DNA of 64,000 bases from Qipengyuania gaetbuli (GTDB lineage Bacteria; Pseudomonadota; Alphaproteobacteria; Sphingomonadales; Sphingomonadaceae): assembly GCF_020524765.1 (NCBI RefSeq), contig NZ_JAIVLR010000002.1, positions 398,501-462,500 on the forward strand, read 5' to 3'. Numbering within the stretch: the first letter of the stretch is position 1; every line of letters begins with the position of its first letter. The position numbers and the translations under genes are program-made. The notes under the pieces are model-generated. The model saw nothing but the letters and a program-made list of their open reading frames with translations. It made no database searches and was not told the DNA's origin. Shown piece after piece: positions 7,530 through 16,474 of the stretch.

Positions 7530-10337
7530 TCAGAACTTGTAGGAAACGCCGACCAGGTAAGTCCGGCCGTATTCCTCGTAGTCGACAATGAACTCGCGAT
7601 TGCCGTCGGTGTAGTTGACGAACGGCTCGTTGGTGAGGTTCAGCGCCTGCAGGGTGAAGGCGAGACCGTCGAGCGACGAACCTTCCTGGAAGCGATAGCC
7701 GATCTGTGCATCGAAGATCGATTCCGCATAGGTCTGGCGGAACGAACGGCTGGCCGAGATGCCGATGAATTCGGCAAGGAAGCCGGTACGATAGCGGTGG
7801 CTGACACGCGCTTCGAAGCCGCTGTTTTCGTAGTAGACGGTCGAGTTGACCACCCACTTCGACAGACCGGGCGTGTCGACGTTGAACGTGTCGCCATTGG
7901 ACAGGGTCACATCGAGCTTGCTGTCGGTGTAAGAAGCGCTGGACTGGACGCCGAAGCCCGGAAGAATGCCGGTCATTTCGCCCAGCGGAAGCGCGATGCT
8001 GCCTTCCACGCCGAAGATGTAGCCTTCGGCTCCGTTGTCCGGACCACCCACGAGGCCCTGCGTCTGGTTGCCGGTGGCAGCGAATGCAAGCTGCTGGGCC
8101 GGCGTCAGGGTCGGAACGAGGTAGGAGAAGTCACGCAGGACAGGAGCGTTCGGGTTCACGAAGTCGCTCAGCCACTTGTAGTAGGTCGCAAGCGCCAGGT
8201 AGCCTTCGCCGCCGAAATACCATTCGAACGATGCGTCGATGCCGTCTGCGACATAGGGACGCAGCTGCGGGTTGCCGCCGCCACCGCTGAAGATCGAGTT
8301 GAAACCGCTCGACGGGGGCTGGTTGGCGATGCTGGCGTTATACGACGCGTTCAGCTGGTCCATGCGCGGACGGGCTAGCGTGCGGGCTGCACCCAAGCGC
8401 AGCTTCATGTCCGGCGAGATTTCGAAGTTGAACGTCGCGCTGGGCAGGACGTGGGCGTATTCGTCGCCGCCGGCCACGGGGATCAGCGCAGCGCCGATAC
8501 CGCCGTTCGACTGGAAGCCGTCCGAGCTCTGGTCGGTGAAGACCAGCTGCACGCCGATGTTGCCTTCGACCGGGATCGCGCCGAGCGAACCTTCGAGGTC
8601 GGCACGAAGCCAGCCGTTCCAGACCTTCTCGTTGACGGACCAGTCACCCGGGAACGGCAGGCTGGAGCTCTGCACGTCGGTCAGGACATAGGTGCCGTTG
8701 TTGAGCAGCACGAAGGGATCGTAGGCGACCTGCGGACCGAAGCCGAGGAAGTCGAGGCTGGCGATCGGGGTCAGCAGCGCATCGCTGGGGATCGGCAGGC
8801 GGGTCACTGCGCCGTTGGCGGCATAGACCGAAGGGCCGCCGGCAAGGCTCAGGAAGTTCTGCACGATGTCACGCGACTTGGTGCGATCGTCGAAGGCGAT
8901 ACCCGCAACCAGGTTCTTGACCCAGCCGCTGTCGACCTTGCCGATCACTTCCGCACGGGCCGACCACAGTTCGTCGTCCGTCGAGGTGTCGTTGATGAAG
9001 CCGGCCTGCACGATGCCGCCGGCACCCCAACCACGCGGGTCGGTCAGCTGGATGAGGCTGGTGTCCGAATAATCGATCGTGTTGGTGAAGTTGAACGGGA
9101 AGCCGCTCGACGGACGGGTGTAGGTCACCGTGTCCGACGGACCGGAAGCATTGGCCGCATAGGTGAGGCCCGAATAGCTTTCGATCTGCTGCAGGCGGCG
9201 GTCCGAGCTCGAGTAGGAGACGTCGAAGTTGAGGATGACGTCGTCGTTCTCGTACTTGGTGTTCCAGCCGGCAGCGAAGGTTTCGGTGTCCTTGCGGTCG
9301 TAGTCGTTGCGGACCACGGGCTGGACGCCGGTGAAGGTCACGCTGTTCGGGAAATCGCCGCCGCTATTGTCGGTGATCGTCGCGCCCGAACCCCAGCCGG
9401 GGTTGAGCGGGAATTCGATGCCGCGCTGCGGGATACGCTCGCGATAGTCGGCATAGAAGATGTCGATCGTAGTATTCCACTCGAGGCTCGGCTCCCATTC
9501 GAGGGTACCGAACACACCCAGGCGATCGAGGTCGACCGACTTGGCGAAGGGCTTCATGCCGCCAAGGACGTTGTAACCGGCGTCGTTGGGATAGCCCCAG
9601 GCGTTGAACTTCTTCACCTGGCTCGGGCTCGACTGGTAGGCAACGCCGACCGCGAGGCCGAGCGTGTCGTCGGCGAACTGGTCGACATAGGTGCCGGTGG
9701 CGCGATAGCCCCAGCCCTTCACGTCGGGGTTGAGCGAGCCGTCTTCGTTGAACTCGAGGCGACCCGAGAGCGAAACGATACGCTCACCCTTGGCGAGCGG
9801 GCGGATGGTGCGAAGGTCGACCGTGCCGGCAAGGCCCTGGCCGATGAGACCGGCGTAAGGCACCTTGTAGATGACGCCCTGGTCGATGAGTTCGGCCGGA
9901 TACTGGTCGTATTCGACGGCGCGGTTGTCGCCCGAGGAAACGAGCTGGCGGCCGTTCAGCAGCGAGGTCGAATAGTCGGGGCCGAGGCCGCGGATCGAGA
10001 GGCTCTGTGCACGACCGTCGATACGCTGGACGGCGAGGCCGGGCAGGCGACCCAGCGTTTCCGCGATCGAGACGTCGGGCAGCTTGCCGATGTCTTCCGA
10101 GCTGAATGCTTCTGCGATTACCGGCGCGTCGCGCTTCAGGTTGATCGCGGTTTCGAGTGCCTGGCGATAGCCTTCGACGACGATGATGTTGTCTTCGCCC
10201 GGCTCTTCCTGCGAGGCGGTTTCATCGCCCGGCTCGACCGAGGCTTCCTGCGCCATTGCAGGCGTTGCGAATGCGGCCAGTGCGATAGTGACGGCGCCGG
10301 CGCTGATGCCCCCGACGAGCTTGGAACGAAATGCCAT
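7530..10337 (-). CDS. TonB-dependent receptor, putative maltodextrin transporter
   Basis: A 935-residue outer-membrane active transporter powered by TonB-ExbB-ExbD. It has a signal peptide ending AMA-Q, a TonB-box-like IIVVEGYR near residue 50, a plug domain (APVIAEAFSSEDIGKLPD, then LPGLAVQRIDGRAQSLSIRG), a long beta-barrel, and the C-terminal aromatic residue (SYKF) typical of barrel assembly. The start is supported by GGGAGAG 8 bases upstream. It leads the amylase operon and carries a candidate LacI operator upstream, so maltodextrin is the probable ligand. It belongs to the large Sphingomonadales/Caulobacter receptor type that works without a SusD partner, and no SusD-like gene is present here. 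Confidence 0.93.
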   Translation of the reverse strand: MAFRSKLVGGISAGAVTIALAAFATPAMAQEASVEPGDETASQEEPGEDNIIVVEGYRQALETAINLKRDAPVIAEAFSSEDIGKLPDVSIAETLGRLPGLAVQRIDGRAQSLSIRGLGPDYSTSLLNGRQLVSSGDNRAVEYDQYPAELIDQGVIYKVPYAGLIGQGLAGTVDLRTIRPLAKGERIVSLSGRLEFNEDGSLNPDVKGWGYRATGTYVDQFADDTLGLAVGVAYQSSPSQVKKFNAWGYPNDAGYNVLGGMKPFAKSVDLDRLGVFGTLEWEPSLEWNTTIDIFYADYRERIPQRGIEFPLNPGWGSGATITDNSGGDFPNSVTFTGVQPVVRNDYDRKDTETFAAGWNTKYENDDVILNFDVSYSSSDRRLQQIESYSGLTYAANASGPSDTVTYTRPSSGFPFNFTNTIDYSDTSLIQLTDPRGWGAGGIVQAGFINDTSTDDELWSARAEVIGKVDSGWVKNLVAGIAFDDRTKSRDIVQNFLSLAGGPSVYAANGAVTRLPIPSDALLTPIASLDFLGFGPQVAYDPFVLLNNGTYVLTDVQSSSLPFPGDWSVNEKVWNGWLRADLEGSLGAIPVEGNIGVQLVFTDQSSDGFQSNGGIGAALIPVAGGDEYAHVLPSATFNFEISPDMKLRLGAARTLARPRMDQLNASYNASIANQPPSSGFNSIFSGGGGNPQLRPYVADGIDASFEWYFGGEGYLALATYYKWLSDFVNPNAPVLRDFSYLVPTLTPAQQLAFAATGNQTQGLVGGPDNGAEGYIFGVEGSIALPLGEMTGILPGFGVQSSASYTDSKLDVTLSNGDTFNVDTPGLSKWVVNSTVYYENSGFEARVSHRYRTGFLAEFIGISASRSFRQTYAESIFDAQIGYRFQEGSSLDGLAFTLQALNLTNEPFVNYTDGNREFIVDYEEYGRTYLVGVSYKF

Positions 10338-10407
10338 AATCGTGCTCTCCCTGATGGCCGGCCCCGGCTTTCCTTATGGACCGACTCGATACCCCACAGG
10401 CGGCGAA

Positions 10408-10451
10408 AGCCCGCCCGTATTGCGGCTTGAATACGGGTCAGCAGGCGGGCT
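10408..10451 (-). promoter_or_regulatory. Nested inverted repeats in the leader of the TonB receptor gene
   Basis: An outer repeat (AGCCCGCC at 10408-10415 with GGCGGGCT at 10444-10451) encloses an inner perfect repeat (CCCGTATT at 10414-10421 with AATACGGG at 10430-10437). The two share two bases, so only one stem can form fully at a time or the outer one is trimmed. It lies between the candidate operator and the receptor start, about 70 bases upstream of the ATG, so it is probably in the 5' untranslated RNA. Function is unknown. Confidence 0.35.
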
Positions 10452-10465
10452 CAGGAAGACAGCAT

Positions 10466-10474
10466 ACGTATACG
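10466..10474. promoter_or_regulatory. Candidate LacI-family operator upstream of the TonB receptor operon
   Basis: Contains ACGTATACG, whose core CGTATACG is palindromic, as LacI-family operators usually are (central CG). The same 9-mer occurs in reverse orientation upstream of the sugar transporter (12383-12391), on the other side of the lacI-type gene. On the minus strand TATGCT next to it could be a -10 element, so a bound repressor would block the promoter. The assignment is inferred from the shared motif and position. Confidence 0.5.
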
Positions 10475-10527
10475 CAACCGGTTCGCAGGAGAGCGAGTCG
10501 CGGAAATGTCACACAAACGAAAGTCGG

Positions 10528-11220
10528 TCAGTCGAGGAAGAGATTGAGTGTCAGCCGTCCCCGTTTCGGGTCGGGATCGGGCACGAAATTCGCCCCTAAA
10601 TCAGCGCAGTGAAGCGTGTTCCCGCGATAGATGACCATGGAGTTGAACGTGTCGGCGACGCGGTGGATCTGCTCGAAAATCGCGGTGTCGCCCGAAATAT
10701 ACGCGGGGCCCGGAAGACCGTGTTCGGCAGTCGCGGCCTCCAATTGCGAACGATAGGTGTCGAACCGCTCGCCATCGACGCTTTCGAAAGCGGTAGCCCG
10801 TTGGCGGTAAAAGGCCGTCCCGCCGCGCTGGGCCTTGTCGAGGTAGAGCAGCACCGCGAGCCGCTCGCGCTCGGTACCGTCGAAATGCGGCAGCCGCTGG
10901 ATGGGGGCGAGCTCCGCAGGTGCGTGGGTAACGACCGAGAGATAGCATTCACGGAAACGGGGTGGCCGCGGCAGTGCGAAGACCTCGGCAAGTCTTTCCA
11001 GCAACGGCTCGACCAGGGGCATGCTGATCTTTTCGGATACACCGGCGCGAATGCCGGGATAGAATGCCCCGTGGGTCCCGAACCGGTGCCGGGCGGCGAT
11101 CTCGACCACCGCATCGGCATCCGCCAGCGCATCGGTCACGCTCACGACCGGCTGCGCTTCGAGGCCGAATGTCTCGACCGAGAGCGTGGCTTGCGGCGAA
11201 AGGGCGAGGGGGCTTTCCAT
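10528..11220 (-). CDS. DUF6445-like protein with a 2-oxoglutarate/Fe(II) oxygenase-type triad
   Basis: A protein of about 230 residues resembling the DUF6445 family, often found beside TonB receptors and tryptophan halogenases. The sequence shows an HxD pair (PHFDG), a distal histidine (TLHCADLG) and a downstream arginine (RGRLTLNLFL), the spacing expected for a facial metal triad plus 2-oxoglutarate-binding arginine. It is therefore plausibly a prolyl-hydroxylase-like oxygenase, but the substrate is unknown. ATG 11220 was chosen; ATG 11277 would add 19 residues, and neither has a strong Shine-Dalgarno. It precedes the receptor operon by 190 bases on the same strand and is divergent from the LacI regulator. 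Confidence 0.75.
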   Translation of the reverse strand: MESPLALSPQATLSVETFGLEAQPVVSVTDALADADAVVEIAARHRFGTHGAFYPGIRAGVSEKISMPLVEPLLERLAEVFALPRPPRFRECYLSVVTHAPAELAPIQRLPHFDGTERERLAVLLYLDKAQRGGTAFYRQRATAFESVDGERFDTYRSQLEAATAEHGLPGPAYISGDTAIFEQIHRVADTFNSMVIYRGNTLHCADLGANFVPDPDPKRGRLTLNLFLD

Positions 11221-11308
11221 CTTCACCACGTCCAATACCGCGTTTTTATTCGCTTTGAAGGGCCTGCCGCTTTGCATGATCGCTTTGTCGCGCTTATGGT
11301 CCGGCCGT

Positions 11309-11326
11309 GGACCGGTTCTCCGGTCC
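11309..11326 (+). promoter_or_regulatory. Hairpin directly before the Shine-Dalgarno of the LacI-type regulator
   Basis: GGACCGG and CCGGTCC pair around a TTCT loop (7-base stem). The stem ends one base before the ribosome site GGAGGAGAG (11327-11335), itself just ahead of ATG 11338. The dyad could be an RNA hairpin tuning regulator translation or a protein-binding site. It does not share the ACGTATACG operator core. Confidence 0.3.
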
Positions 11327-11337
11327 GGAGGAGAGAG

Positions 11338-12369
11338 ATGGGACGCAAGCCGACTGGTCGCCCGACCAGTTTCGACATTGCCTATGCTGCCGGAGTATCG
11401 CAGCCGACCGTAAGCCGCGCCCTGCGCGGCGACCGTTCCGTGAGCGCGCAGACGCGAGAGAAAATCCGCCAGATCGCGCAGGATCTCAATTACACGGTCG
11501 ACAAGAACGCATCCTCGCTCCGCTCGCAGCGCTCCAACACGATCGCCTTGCTCTTCTTCGAGGACCCGACGCCCGACGAGAGCATGATCAACCCGTTCTT
11601 CCTCGCGATGCTGGGTTCTATCACGCGGGCCTGTGCGGATCGCGGGCTGGACCTGCTCATTTCGTTCCAGCGCATGGAAGACGACTGGCACGTGAAGTAC
11701 CAGGATAGCCACCGTGCCGACGGGCTCATCCTGCTCGGCTATGGCGACTACACGCTTTACACGCCCAAGCTGCAGAAGCTGGTGGACCAGGGCACGCATT
11801 ATGCGCGCTGGGGTTCGGTAAGCCACGATGCCAGCGGCGCCACCGTGGGAACCGACAATGTCGATGCCGGCAGGCAGGTGGCTGCCCATTTCCTCAAGAC
11901 CGGACGGCGGGACGTGGTCTTCCTCGGCGAGGCGGGGGATACCAGCCCGGAATTCGCCGGTCGCTACGAGGGGCTGCGCTCCGCTCTGGAAGAGGCAGGC
12001 CTTGCCGCGCCGCCCTGCTTCGCTGCGATCACCACGGAAGAGGCGGGTTATGCCGCGGCCCGGACCTTGCTTGCCAGCGGCCGGGCCTGCGATGCCATTT
12101 TCGCCGCGAGCGACCTCATCGCGATCGGCGCAATGCGCGCGCTTGCCGAAGCGGGCAAGCGTGTGCCCGCGGACATTGCCGTGGTCGGCTTCGACGACAT
12201 CCCTGCCGCCAGCCTCACCACTCCGCCGCTCACCACCGTGATGCAGGACATCAAGGGGGCCGGGGAAGCGCTAGTCGATGCGCTGCTTGCGCAGATCGAA
12301 GGACGCGAAATTCCGCCGCACAAGCTGCCCGGCAAGCTCGTCACGAGGGGCAGCACCGCGCCGGTCTGA
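11338..12369 (+). CDS. LacI-family transcriptional regulator of the maltodextrin locus
   Basis: A 343-residue LacI/GalR regulator. The N-terminal helix-turn-helix (SFDIAYAAGVSQPTVSRAL, about residues 11-29) and hinge (NASSLRSQRSNTIALLF) are followed by a periplasmic-binding-protein-like effector domain. ATG 11338 has a strong GGAGGAGAG site; the frame is open much further upstream but that part is antisense to the DUF6445-like gene. It lies between the receptor operon (minus strand) and the transporter/amylase pair (plus strand), both of which carry ACGTATACG upstream. It is therefore the probable local repressor, relieved by maltose or a maltodextrin. The inducer is inferred from neighbours. 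Confidence 0.9.
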   Translation: MGRKPTGRPTSFDIAYAAGVSQPTVSRALRGDRSVSAQTREKIRQIAQDLNYTVDKNASSLRSQRSNTIALLFFEDPTPDESMINPFFLAMLGSITRACADRGLDLLISFQRMEDDWHVKYQDSHRADGLILLGYGDYTLYTPKLQKLVDQGTHYARWGSVSHDASGATVGTDNVDAGRQVAAHFLKTGRRDVVFLGEAGDTSPEFAGRYEGLRSALEEAGLAAPPCFAAITTEEAGYAAARTLLASGRACDAIFAASDLIAIGAMRALAEAGKRVPADIAVVGFDDIPAASLTTPPLTTVMQDIKGAGEALVDALLAQIEGREIPPHKLPGKLVTRGSTAPV

Positions 12370-12375
12370 GGCGCT

Positions 12376-12391
12376 ACGTATTCGTATACGT
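12376..12391. promoter_or_regulatory. Candidate LacI-family operator upstream of the MFS sugar transporter
   Basis: A 16-base imperfect palindrome, ACGTAT-TCGT-ATACGT, beginning 6 bases after the regulator stop codon and about 80 bases before the transporter ATG. Bases 12383-12391 are the reverse complement of the 9-mer found before the TonB receptor. Two sites flanking the regulator suggest it controls both arms of the locus. Confidence 0.55.
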
Positions 12392-12472
12392 GTTTGCGCA
12401 AAGGCCCGCTTCGTGCGAGCCACCTTCCGGATAGACCGGGCATGACGACCCGGCCGGGAGAGGACTGTTCGC

Positions 12473-14023
12473 ATGGCGACCACGGGCGCGGCCGAAACCG
12501 CACGGTTAGAAACACGCAAGCCGCAGGTCGGCTGGGGCCAGTTGGCCAACATCAGCTTCGGGTTCTTCGGCATCCAGATCGGCTTCGTGCTGCAGAATTC
12601 CAACATGAGCCGCATCTTCCAGACGGTGGGCGCCTCGCTCGATGACTTGCCCGCGCTCTGGGTCGCTGCACCGCTTACCGGCCTGATCGTTCAGCCCATC
12701 ATCGGGCACCTGTCGGACAAGACCTGGAACCGGTTCGGTCGCCGCCGGCCCTACTTCATGACCGGTGCGCTGCTGGCCGCGATCTCGCTCCTGCTCATGC
12801 CGCTGGCACCCGCATTCGGCGCGCCGCTGTTGTTTGCGGCAGCGCTACTGTGGGTGCTCGATGCCAGCCTCAACATCTCGATGGAGCCGTTCCGCGCTTT
12901 CGTCGGCGACATGCTCGACAAGTCGCAGCACGCGACCGGCTACGCCGTGCAGACCGCCTTCATCGGTGCTGGCGCTGTCGTTGCGGCCATTTTCCCCTGG
13001 CTGCTCGAGCAATTCGGCGTGAGCAACGTTGCCCCGGCAGGAGAGATACCCGACACGGTCAAGTGGAGCTTCTGGGCGGGCGCTGCCGCGCTCTTCCTCG
13101 CCATCGGCTGGACCGTCGTGACCACCAAGGAATACAGCCCCGAGGAAATGGCTGCTTTCGAAACCGAGCGCGAGGCCGAAGCCGGCCAGAGCGTGCGGGC
13201 GCTGGCGGCAAAAACCTATACCTCCGCTGCCGTGTGGATGGCCCTTGGCCTTGCGGTCATCCTGAGCGTGAACACGCTCGGCCTGGAGAAGGAGATCCTC
13301 CTGCTCGGCGCATTGCTCGCAGGTTACGGCTTGCTTAGCATGATCGCCATCTCGATGGCGAAGAAGGGCCAGCACGCCAACATGCTGTCGAGCATCGTGG
13401 GCGATTTCAGCGGGATGCCCGACACGATGAAGCGGCTGGCCGTGGTCCAGTTCTTCAGCTGGTCGTCGCTCTTCATCATGTGGATCTATTCCGGCCCGAT
13501 CGTGTCGCAATATTTCTACGGCAGCGCCGATCCCACCACTGCCGCCTATAACGAAGGCGCGAACTGGTGGAACCTGATCTACACCATCCAGAACGGTGTC
13601 GCAGCGGTTGCCGCGCTGATCCTGCTGCCCTTCCTGTCCCGCAGGATCGGCAAGGCACGCACCCACATGACGTGCCTCCTGCTCGGCGCCCTCGGGTTCC
13701 TTGGCTATTTCGTGCTGCGCGATCCGAACCTGCTGATCATCTGCGAAATCCTGAAAGGCATTGCATGGGCCTCGATCCTTGCCATGCCCTACGCAATCCT
13801 CGCGAGCAGCCTGCCGCAGTCGAAGCTCGGCATCTACATGGGCCTGTTCAACATTTTCATCGTGGTCCCCCAATTGCTGGTGGCGACGGTCATGGGCAGC
13901 GTGATGAACGCGTTTTTCCCGGCCGATCCCATCTGGACCATGCTTTTCGCCGCCGCGAGCTGGGCGCTCGCCGGCTTTGCTATGCTCCGCGTGAGCGTTC
14001 CGGGAGAGACTGCACATGCGTAA
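12473..14023 (+). CDS. MFS sugar transporter (maltose/sucrose-type permease)
   Basis: A 516-residue integral inner-membrane protein of the MFS/GPH class with about 12 hydrophobic segments. The N-terminal region matches the sugar:cation symporter pattern: FFGIQIGFVLQNSNMSRIFQ, then PLTGLIVQPIIGHLSD and FGRRRPYF (a GxxSDxxxxxxGRRRP-type loop), seen in MalT and sucrose carriers. It should import maltose or maltodextrins for the cytoplasmic GH13 glucosidase. The ribosome site is GGGAGAGGA upstream of ATG 12473. Its end overlaps the next amylase start by 8 bases, so the two are co-transcribed downstream of the candidate operator. Confidence 0.9.
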   Translation: MATTGAAETARLETRKPQVGWGQLANISFGFFGIQIGFVLQNSNMSRIFQTVGASLDDLPALWVAAPLTGLIVQPIIGHLSDKTWNRFGRRRPYFMTGALLAAISLLLMPLAPAFGAPLLFAAALLWVLDASLNISMEPFRAFVGDMLDKSQHATGYAVQTAFIGAGAVVAAIFPWLLEQFGVSNVAPAGEIPDTVKWSFWAGAAALFLAIGWTVVTTKEYSPEEMAAFETEREAEAGQSVRALAAKTYTSAAVWMALGLAVILSVNTLGLEKEILLLGALLAGYGLLSMIAISMAKKGQHANMLSSIVGDFSGMPDTMKRLAVVQFFSWSSLFIMWIYSGPIVSQYFYGSADPTTAAYNEGANWWNLIYTIQNGVAAVAALILLPFLSRRIGKARTHMTCLLLGALGFLGYFVLRDPNLLIICEILKGIAWASILAMPYAILASSLPQSKLGIYMGLFNIFIVVPQLLVATVMGSVMNAFFPADPIWTMLFAAASWALAGFAMLRVSVPGETAHA

Positions 14024-15422
14024 GTTCGTAATCGGGGCGTCAGCCGCCGCCGCGCTGGCCGGGGGCGCCTATGCCATGTCTTCGCCGGCCGAAGAGCCAG
14101 CGGCCTCGCCTTGGGAACCGCGCGACGTGGTCACTCTCGAGAACCCGGAATGGGCGCGCGACGCGGTGCTCTACCAGATCAACACCCGCCAGTTCACCGA
14201 GGAAGGCACCTTCCGCGCCGCGCAGGAGGAACTGCCGCGCCTGAAGGAACTGGGCGTCGACGTGCTGTGGCTCATGCCGATCCACCCGATCGGCAAGGAA
14301 AACCGCAAGGGCACGCTCGGCAGTCCCTATGCGGTTCAGGACTATTACGGAGTGAACCCGGAATTCGGCACGAAGGAGGACCTCAAGGCCTTCGTCGATG
14401 CCGCGCACGCGCAAGGCTTCAAGGTCATCCTCGACCTCGTCGCCAACCACACCGCGTGGGACAACGCGCTGCGCACCGAACATCCCGATTGGTACGAAAA
14501 GAGCTGGGACGGCGATTTCCGCCCCACGCCATGGTGGGACTGGTCGGATATCGTCGATCTCGACTGGTCGAAGCCAGGCGTGCGCGAACACGTCGGCGGG
14601 GCGATGGAATACTGGGTGCGCGAATTCGGCATCGACGGTTACCGCGCCGACGTGGCCGGATACGTCCCGCTCGATTTCTGGGAAACCATGCGTCCGCGCC
14701 TCGATGCAATCCGGCCTGTTTTCATGCTTGGCGAGGTCCAGCAGACCGCTTGGCACCACAAGGCCTTCGACGCGACCTATGGCTGGGACTGGCACAATAC
14801 TTCGAAAAACGTGGCGCAGGGCAAGGGCAATGCGACCAGCTTCTACGGCTATTACGCCGAGAACGAGAGCCTGTGGCCGCGCCAGGCCATGCGCATGACC
14901 TATATCGAGAACCACGACAGCAACGCCTGGGAAGGCACCATGGCCGAAAACTACGGCCCCGCGCTGAATGCCATGACGGCCCTGTCCTTCACCGGCGAAG
15001 GGCTCGCACTGGTGCACAACGGCATGGAGGCCTGCAATGCCAAGCGGCTCGAATTCTTCGAGAAGGACGCGATCGACTGGAGCCAGGGCGAAGGCTGCGA
15101 CTACGCGGCGCTGGTCAAGGAACTGATCGCCTTCCGCAAGGCGAACCCCGCGCTCGAAAACGGCAAATGGGGTGCGCGCATGCACCAGGTCGTCACCGAC
15201 CGGCCGCAGGAAGTGCTGGCATGGGCGCGGCAGGAAGAAGGCAACAAGGTCGTCGGCCTGTTCAACTTCTCGGGCTCGGAAGTGACCGCGAAGCTGGCCG
15301 ACGGGCTGGCCGCCGGCACCTATGACGAGTTCCGCGCTGCGGACAAGGTGACGCTGAAGGCAGGCGACAGCGTGACGCTGCCGGCATGGGGTTTCCGCCT
15401 GCTTTCGACCAAGGGCGAATAG
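14016..15422 (+). CDS. Exported alpha-amylase family protein, GH13
   Basis: A 468-residue GH13 enzyme with a predicted N-terminal signal (SAAAALAGGAYA then MSSPAEE), so probably periplasmic. The catalytic set is visible: nucleophile D212 (GYRADVAGY), acid/base E240 (MLGEVQQ) and D301 (IENHDSN). At 468 residues it is short for the family. The start overlaps the MFS transporter end by 8 bases, indicating an obligate pair. It is the third GH13 protein of the locus and differs clearly in sequence from the two minus-strand enzymes, suggesting a different chain-length or branch preference (inference). Confidence 0.9.
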   Translation: MRKFVIGASAAAALAGGAYAMSSPAEEPAASPWEPRDVVTLENPEWARDAVLYQINTRQFTEEGTFRAAQEELPRLKELGVDVLWLMPIHPIGKENRKGTLGSPYAVQDYYGVNPEFGTKEDLKAFVDAAHAQGFKVILDLVANHTAWDNALRTEHPDWYEKSWDGDFRPTPWWDWSDIVDLDWSKPGVREHVGGAMEYWVREFGIDGYRADVAGYVPLDFWETMRPRLDAIRPVFMLGEVQQTAWHHKAFDATYGWDWHNTSKNVAQGKGNATSFYGYYAENESLWPRQAMRMTYIENHDSNAWEGTMAENYGPALNAMTALSFTGEGLALVHNGMEACNAKRLEFFEKDAIDWSQGEGCDYAALVKELIAFRKANPALENGKWGARMHQVVTDRPQEVLAWARQEEGNKVVGLFNFSGSEVTAKLADGLAAGTYDEFRAADKVTLKAGDSVTLPAWGFRLLSTKGE

Positions 15423-15565
15423 GGCCGCACCGGACGCCCGCCGTTTCCGGCTTGAAAACAATCCTATTCCGCAGGCGACCAAATGGCGCTTGCGGGACGG
15501 GAGGCTTCTGGCCATCTCACCGGCTCGCCGATTAGAGAATTCGCAGACCCCGGGCCCGACCGTCG

Positions 15566-16474
15566 ATGACCCTTACCCATCTCCAGCGCCTCGAAGCCGA
15601 GAGCATCCACATCATGCGCGAAGTGGTGGCGGAGGCGGACAAGCCGGTGATGCTCTATTCGATCGGCAAGGACAGCGCGGTCATGCTGCACCTTGCGAAA
15701 AAGGCCTTCTACCCTTCGCCGCCGCCGTTCCCGCTGCTCCATGTCGATACGACGTGGAAATTCCGCGACATGTACGATCTGCGCGAAAAGAGCGCGTGCG
15801 ATGCGGGCATGGAACTGCTCGTCCACCGCAATCCCGAAGCCGAGGAGCGGGGTATCAACCCCTTCGACCACGGGCCGCTCCACACCGACATGTGGAAGAC
15901 GCAAGGGCTGAAGCAGGCACTCGACAAATACGGTTTCGATGCCGCTTTCGGCGGCGCGCGCCGCGACGAGGAAAAGAGCCGCGCGAAAGAGCGAATCTTC
16001 TCGTTCCGCACCGCCAGCCATGGCTGGGACCCTAAGAACCAGCGCCCCGAACTCTGGAACCTCTACAATGCCCGCAAGGCCAAGGGCGAGAGCATCCGCG
16101 TCTTCCCCTTGTCGAACTGGACCGAGCTCGACATCTGGCAATACATCCATCTGGAAAACATCGAGATCGTGCCGCTCTATTTCTCTGCCCGCCGGCCGAC
16201 CTTCGAATACGAGGGCGGGCTGTTCATGGCGGACGATATCGAACGGCTGGAAAAGGTCATGGGCCGCCGGCCCGAGATCACCGAACGCTCGATCCGCTTC
16301 CGCACGCTCGGCTGTTTCCCGCTGACCGGCGCGGTCGAGAGCGAGGCGGCGACGCTGCCCGAAATCATCCAGGAAATGCTACTGACCACCACGTCGGAAC
16401 GGCAGGGGCGCGTCATCGACAAGGATGGCGGCGATGCCTCGATGGAGAAGAAGAAGCAGGAGGGCTATTTCTGA
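15566..16474 (+). CDS. cysD: Sulfate adenylyltransferase subunit 2
   Basis: The ATP-pyrophosphatase-fold catalytic subunit of ATP sulfurylase, making adenosine 5'-phosphosulfate from ATP and sulfate in the cytoplasm. At 302 residues it has the usual CysD length. Motifs are the [14 protein letters not shown]-loop (about residues 32-43), [10 protein letters not shown], and the arginine-rich [17 protein letters not shown] block. The stop overlaps the start of the cysN-cysC fusion in a TGATG, so the subunits are co-translated. The 143 bases before it, after the amylase stop, show no terminator that I can recognise and presumably carry its promoter. Confidence 0.97.
   Translation: MTLTHLQRLEAESIHIMREVVAEADKPVMLYSIGKDSAVMLHLAKKAFYPSPPPFPLLHVDTTWKFRDMYDLREKSACDAGMELLVHRNPEAEERGINPFDHGPLHTDMWKTQGLKQALDKYGFDAAFGGARRDEEKSRAKERIFSFRTASHGWDPKNQRPELWNLYNARKAKGESIRVFPLSNWTELDIWQYIHLENIEIVPLYFSARRPTFEYEGGLFMADDIERLEKVMGRRPEITERSIRFRTLGCFPLTGAVESEAATLPEIIQEMLLTTTSERQGRVIDKDGGDASMEKKKQEGYF

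Noticed and set aside
8451-10430. A 659-codon open frame on the plus strand opposite the TonB receptor
   Set aside because: It is a mirror of the receptor's codon bias in GC-rich DNA, has no ribosome site or family resemblance, and the opposite-strand receptor is well supported.
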